NCBI GenBank assembly: GCA_900551305.1
Contig: URVK01000007.1
Location: forward strand, 1 to 18,985
Origin: an uncultured Collinsella sp.
GTDB lineage: Bacteria; Actinomycetota; Coriobacteriia; Coriobacteriales; Coriobacteriaceae
DNA: 18,985 bases
Reading direction: 5' to 3'
Shown one piece after another: positions 15,873 through 18,985 of the stretch (within the stretch, counting starts at the first letter, position 1; each line of letters opens with the position of its first letter). The notes beneath the pieces were generated by a model. The model was given only the letters and a program-made list of their open reading frames with translations. It was not told where the DNA came from and ran no database searches. The translations under genes were made by a program, and so were the position numbers.

Positions 15873-18281
15873 ATGCATATGCCGAGCAAAATCGAAAAGA
15901 AGCAAAAGGCCGCAAAGCTGCGCAAACCGCCGCGCGACTTCTCGTACACGCAGAACCGAGAGCTCAGCTGGCTACGCTTTGACAACCGTGTGCTCGACGA
16001 GGCTTTTGATGAGTCCGTGCCGCTGTTCGAGCGCCTTAAGTTCGTCTCGATCTTCGAGTCAAACCTCGATGAGTTCCTCATGGTACGCGTGGGTGGCCTG
16101 TCCGATCTGGCAGAGCTCAAAAAACAGCCTGTCGACAATAAGAGCAATATGACCGCCTCCGAACAGGTCGATGCCGTCATGGCCGAAATGCCCGGGCTCC
16201 TTACCCGTTGGGAGTCCATCTTTAAGAACATCGAGAGCAAGCTCGACACCCTGGGCGTTCACCGCGCGCGTGTCGATTCGCTTACGCCCGAGGAGCGCAC
16301 CTTTGTAACCCGCTACTTCCAGGCCTACGTGTCGCCGGTCATCTCACCGCTGGTGATCGACCCGCGCCACCCCTTCCCCAACCTGCGCAACGGCGCACTT
16401 TACCTGGCGTGCGGCCTGGACGGCGTCACCGACGAGGAAAGCCTGCTGGGCCTGATCGAGATTCCCGCTTCGATGAACCGCGTGGTCGAGATCCCCTCGC
16501 CCACCGGCACCTACTCCTACATTCTGCTCGAGGACGTCATCCTCGCCTGCCTGGACAGCTGCTTTGGCTCCTATAAGCCGCTCGACCGCGCGCTCATCCG
16601 CGTCACCCGCAACGCCGACATCGATCCGGACGGCGAGGGCGTCGAGGAGGAAGAGGACTACCGCCAGCATATGAAGCGCATCCTCAAGAAGCGCCTACGC
16701 CTGCAGCCGGTAGTGCTCGCCGTCTCGGGCTCACTCGAAAAAGCAACGCTCAAAACTATCCGCAAGGCGCTCGAGCTCTCGCGCCGCTCGGTCTTTACCT
16801 GCGATATCCCGCTCAACCTGGGCTATGTCTTTGGCATTGAGGGCAAGATTCCCGAGCACCTGCGCAACGAGCTGCTCTTTACGCCGTTTAAGCCGCAGTC
16901 CAACCCCACCATCGATATGGCCCGCTCCATCCGCGAGCAGGTACTTCAGCACGACAAGCTGCTCTTTTATCCCTATGAGGCCATGAACCCCTTCCTGGAT
17001 CTGGTGCACGAGGCCGCCTACGACCCCGAGTGCATCTCACTGCGCATCACGCTCTACCGCGTGGCTAAGCAGAGCCGCCTGTGCGAGTCGCTGATCGATG
17101 CCGCCGAGAACGGCAAAGAGGTCACGGTGCTCATGGAGCTCCGCGCCCGCTTCGACGAGCAGAACAACATCGAGTGGGCCGAGCGTCTGGAAGAGGCAGG
17201 CTGCACCGTCATCTACGGCTCCGAAGGCTTTAAGTGCCACTCCAAGATCTGCCAGCTCACCTATCGCGAGGGCATGGCGCTTACACGCCTGACGCTGTTG
17301 GGCACCGGCAACTTTAACGAGAAGACGGCCAAGCTCTACAGCGACTTTATGCTCATGACCGCCCATCCCGGCATCGGCGAGGACGCCAACTTGTTCTTCC
17401 GCAATCTGTCGCTGGGCAACCTGCGCGGCGATTACCGCTTCCTGGGCGTGGCGCCGGTCGGCCTGAAGCCGCTCATCATGCGCGGCCTGGATCGCGAAAT
17501 CCAGCGCGCCCTCGCTGGCGAGCCCGCCCGTGTGTTCTTTAAGCTCAACTCGCTCACCGACCGCGAGGTCATCGACAAGATCGCCGAGGCATCGTGCGCA
17601 GGAGTTCGCGTGGACATGATCATCCGCGGCATCTCGTGCCTCAAGCCGGGCGTTCCGGGCAAGACCGAGAACGTGCATGTCCGTTCTATCGTCGGACGCT
17701 TTTTGGAGCATGCGCGCGTTTACGCCTTTGGCGTGGACTCGGACATGATCTATCTGAGCTCGGCCGACATGATGACGCGCAACACCGAGCACCGCGTGGA
17801 GATCGCCTTCCCCGTGCTCGACCCCACCTGCCGCGCCCTGGTGCACGAGTACATGGGCATGCAGCTGCGCGACAACGTGAAGGCACGCAGCCTGACGAGT
17901 GACGGCACCTGGGTTCCCGTGGAGCGCAGAGAGGGCGAGAAGCCCTTCAACTCGCAGGAAGCTCTGCTGGAGCGTGCCTATCGCAACGCCGAGGCGGCCG
18001 CCAAGGCAGAACCCGCGCCCGCGTCCCAGCCTGAGCCCAAACCGCAGCCGGCCACACCCGAGGTTCAGAAGGTCCAGGCGACCGTCATTGAGCCCGAGCC
18101 TGCACCTGCACCTCAGCCCGAGCCGCAGGTCACCAAGCCCGCACCCGAGACGAGCGCCCGTCGCGATAAGCCCGCCGGCAAGACCAAGGCCATCGAGCGC
18201 CATCGCCCCGGCCGCGTGCGCATGGGCCTGGGCCTGATTGGCCTGGGTCTTAAGACGCTCATTACCGGCAAGACGAAATAG
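15873..18281 (+). CDS. ppk1: polyphosphate kinase PPK1 with long C-terminal tail
   Basis: PPK1 reversibly moves the terminal phosphate of ATP onto inorganic polyphosphate. From the ATG at 15873 the product has 802 residues; the ATG at 15879 and a GTG at 15834 are alternatives. The N-terminal domain starts NRELSWLRFDNRVLDEA. FESNLDEFLMVRV, IPLNLGYVFGIEGKIPEHL and LYRVAKQSRL mark the middle and first catalytic domains. The phosphorylated histidine is H456 (FKCHSKI), followed by GTGNFNEKTAKLY. The second conserved histidine is H613 (FLEHARVY). After about residue 700 comes a family-atypical extension: Pro/Glu/Ala-rich low complexity (about 710-770), then a basic stretch and a Gly/Leu-rich end (MGLGLIGLGLKTLITGKTK). 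A terminator follows, so it is monocistronic. Confidence 0.97.
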   Translation: MHMPSKIEKKQKAAKLRKPPRDFSYTQNRELSWLRFDNRVLDEAFDESVPLFERLKFVSIFESNLDEFLMVRVGGLSDLAELKKQPVDNKSNMTASEQVDAVMAEMPGLLTRWESIFKNIESKLDTLGVHRARVDSLTPEERTFVTRYFQAYVSPVISPLVIDPRHPFPNLRNGALYLACGLDGVTDEESLLGLIEIPASMNRVVEIPSPTGTYSYILLEDVILACLDSCFGSYKPLDRALIRVTRNADIDPDGEGVEEEEDYRQHMKRILKKRLRLQPVVLAVSGSLEKATLKTIRKALELSRRSVFTCDIPLNLGYVFGIEGKIPEHLRNELLFTPFKPQSNPTIDMARSIREQVLQHDKLLFYPYEAMNPFLDLVHEAAYDPECISLRITLYRVAKQSRLCESLIDAAENGKEVTVLMELRARFDEQNNIEWAERLEEAGCTVIYGSEGFKCHSKICQLTYREGMALTRLTLLGTGNFNEKTAKLYSDFMLMTAHPGIGEDANLFFRNLSLGNLRGDYRFLGVAPVGLKPLIMRGLDREIQRALAGEPARVFFKLNSLTDREVIDKIAEASCAGVRVDMIIRGISCLKPGVPGKTENVHVRSIVGRFLEHARVYAFGVDSDMIYLSSADMMTRNTEHRVEIAFPVLDPTCRALVHEYMGMQLRDNVKARSLTSDGTWVPVERREGEKPFNSQEALLERAYRNAEAAAKAEPAPASQPEPKPQPATPEVQKVQATVIEPEPAPAPQPEPQVTKPAPETSARRDKPAGKTKAIERHRPGRVRMGLGLIGLGLKTLITGKTK

Positions 18282-18283
18282 TC

Positions 18284-18308
18284 GTTTGTAGAAGCAGTTT
18301 GTAGAAGC
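18284..18308 (+). repeat. 12-base tandem duplication after the ppk1 stop
   Basis: GTTTGTAGAAGC occurs at 18284-18295 and again at 18297-18308, with one A between. The second copy runs into the terminator stem. It is probably a replication slippage product. Confidence 0.6.
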
Positions 18309-18348
18309 GCCCCGCATTTGAGGAAAGCCTCGGATGCAGGGCGCTTTT
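18305..18348 (+). terminator. intrinsic terminator of ppk1
   Basis: A three-part stem: AAGCGCCC with GGGCGCTT, GCAT with ATGC, and GAGG with CCTC, closed by the loop AAAG and followed by TTTT. It lies 23 bases after the ppk1 stop codon. Confidence 0.85.
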
Positions 18349-18394
18349 CCCTGCTACCATGGTGCGAGCAACAACGCGAATGACAGGCAGGGAT

Positions 18395-18985
18395 ATGAAG
18401 CTCACTATAGAATCGATGACCTACGGCGCTGACGGTCTGGCGCACGCCGACAACGGCAAGGCCGTCTTTGTGCAGGGCGCCGTGGCAGGCGACACCGTCG
18501 AGGCCGAGGTCGTACAGGACGGCAAGTCGTTCATGCGCGCCCGTACCACCGAGATTCTGGAGCCAAGCCCCAATCGCATTCAGCCTCCCTGCCCCTTTGT
18601 GGGCATCTGCGGCGGCTGCTCGTGGGGCAATCTCTCACGCACGGCACAGCTCGCCGCCAAGGAGCAAAACCTGCGCTCCACGCTCGAGCGCATCGGCAAG
18701 TTCGCTCCTGAGCAGGTCGATGAGTTGGTACAGCCCATCCGCCACACCAAGGACGACTGGGGCTACCGCAACAAGATCGAGCTGGAGCCCACCGTCGTCA
18801 ACGGTCGCGTGCGCCTTGGCATGCACGGTGTCGACCCCAGCAAAATCGTGACCGTCGATGCGTGCCCGCTGTTCGATAAGCGTTTTCCCAAGGCGCTCAA
18901 ATCGGTCGTCGGCGCGCTCAACTATCTGAGCGGTAGCCACGACCTGGGCCTCGAGCGCGTGGGCATTCGCGCATCGCGCCGCACC
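18395..18985 (+). CDS. rlmD: 23S rRNA (uracil-5-)-methyltransferase, RlmD/RumA family (5' part)
   Basis: The frame from the ATG at 18395 stays open to the window edge (197 codons), so the C-terminal SAM-binding domain is not seen. Residues 1-57 form a TRAM-type RNA-binding beta domain (GADGLAHADNGKAVFVQGAVAGD). Next come the iron-sulfur cysteines CPFVGICGGCSW (C-x5-C-x2-C), with the fourth candidate in DACPLF. WGYRNKIELEP is typical of the start of the central domain in RumA-like enzymes. The family methylates C5 of specific uridines in 23S rRNA. Gram-positive members may modify one or two sites, so the exact position is not certain. AGG at 7 bases before the ATG supports the start. It lies just after the ppk1 terminator. 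Confidence 0.9.
   Translation, partial: MKLTIESMTYGADGLAHADNGKAVFVQGAVAGDTVEAEVVQDGKSFMRARTTEILEPSPNRIQPPCPFVGICGGCSWGNLSRTAQLAAKEQNLRSTLERIGKFAPEQVDELVQPIRHTKDDWGYRNKIELEPTVVNGRVRLGMHGVDPSKIVTVDACPLFDKRFPKALKSVVGALNYLSGSHDLGLERVGIRASRRT

Overview
This window looks like chromosome of a high-G+C Gram-positive of the Coriobacteriia, most likely Collinsella or a close relative. The evidence is the dcw gene order with Actinobacteria-like proteins, about 60 % G+C with G/C-ending codons, and an arginine deiminase operon with a YfcC-type antiporter. The genus is inferred from family knowledge; no search was run. I see no rRNA, tRNA, CRISPR array, insertion sequence or prophage.

Region 1 (1-5700, minus strand) is the start of the division and cell wall (dcw) cluster, in transcription order mraZ, rsmH, an ftsL-like gene, ftsI, murF and the first codons of mraY, which runs off the left edge. 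A sigma70-type promoter sits upstream of mraZ. A roughly 10-bp-phased series of CCCCA/TGGGG words overlaps it and is the expected kind of target for MraZ autoregulation. The FtsI protein has KPG where KTG is expected.

Region 2 (5700-10900, minus strand) holds pyrG-xerD, which are tightly coupled, a small winged-helix regulator of unknown target, and a DUF1846 gene. Three units in this stretch (xerD, the regulator and DUF1846) end in hairpin terminators. The 5478-5939 gap carries several inverted repeats. The 10798-11351 gap carries an imperfect tandem 73-bp repeat and a run of hairpins.

Region 3 (11183-15433, minus strand) is a catabolic arginine operon: arcA (arginine deiminase), arcB (ornithine carbamoyltransferase) and a YfcC-family antiporter. 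The antiporter is broken by a +1 frameshift in a run made only of G and C. The pathway would import arginine, convert it to citrulline, then to ornithine and carbamoyl phosphate, and export ornithine. Carbamate kinase (arcC), needed for the ATP, is not in the window. Stem-loops sit at every gene junction. arcA has an almost pure G/C third-codon bias that its operon partners lack.

Region 4 (15322-18985) starts with an A+T-rich divergent intergenic region with repeated sequence words. Polyphosphate kinase (ppk1) follows on the plus strand, with an unusual Pro/Glu/Ala-rich and basic C-terminal tail. A terminator comes next, then the 5' part of an RlmD/RumA-type rRNA methyltransferase that runs off the right edge.

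Nothing here is clearly a new defence or mobile system. The best leads are the frameshifted antiporter, the KPG FtsI, the MraZ operator layout, the arcA composition jump and the repeat and hairpin-rich non-coding stretches.
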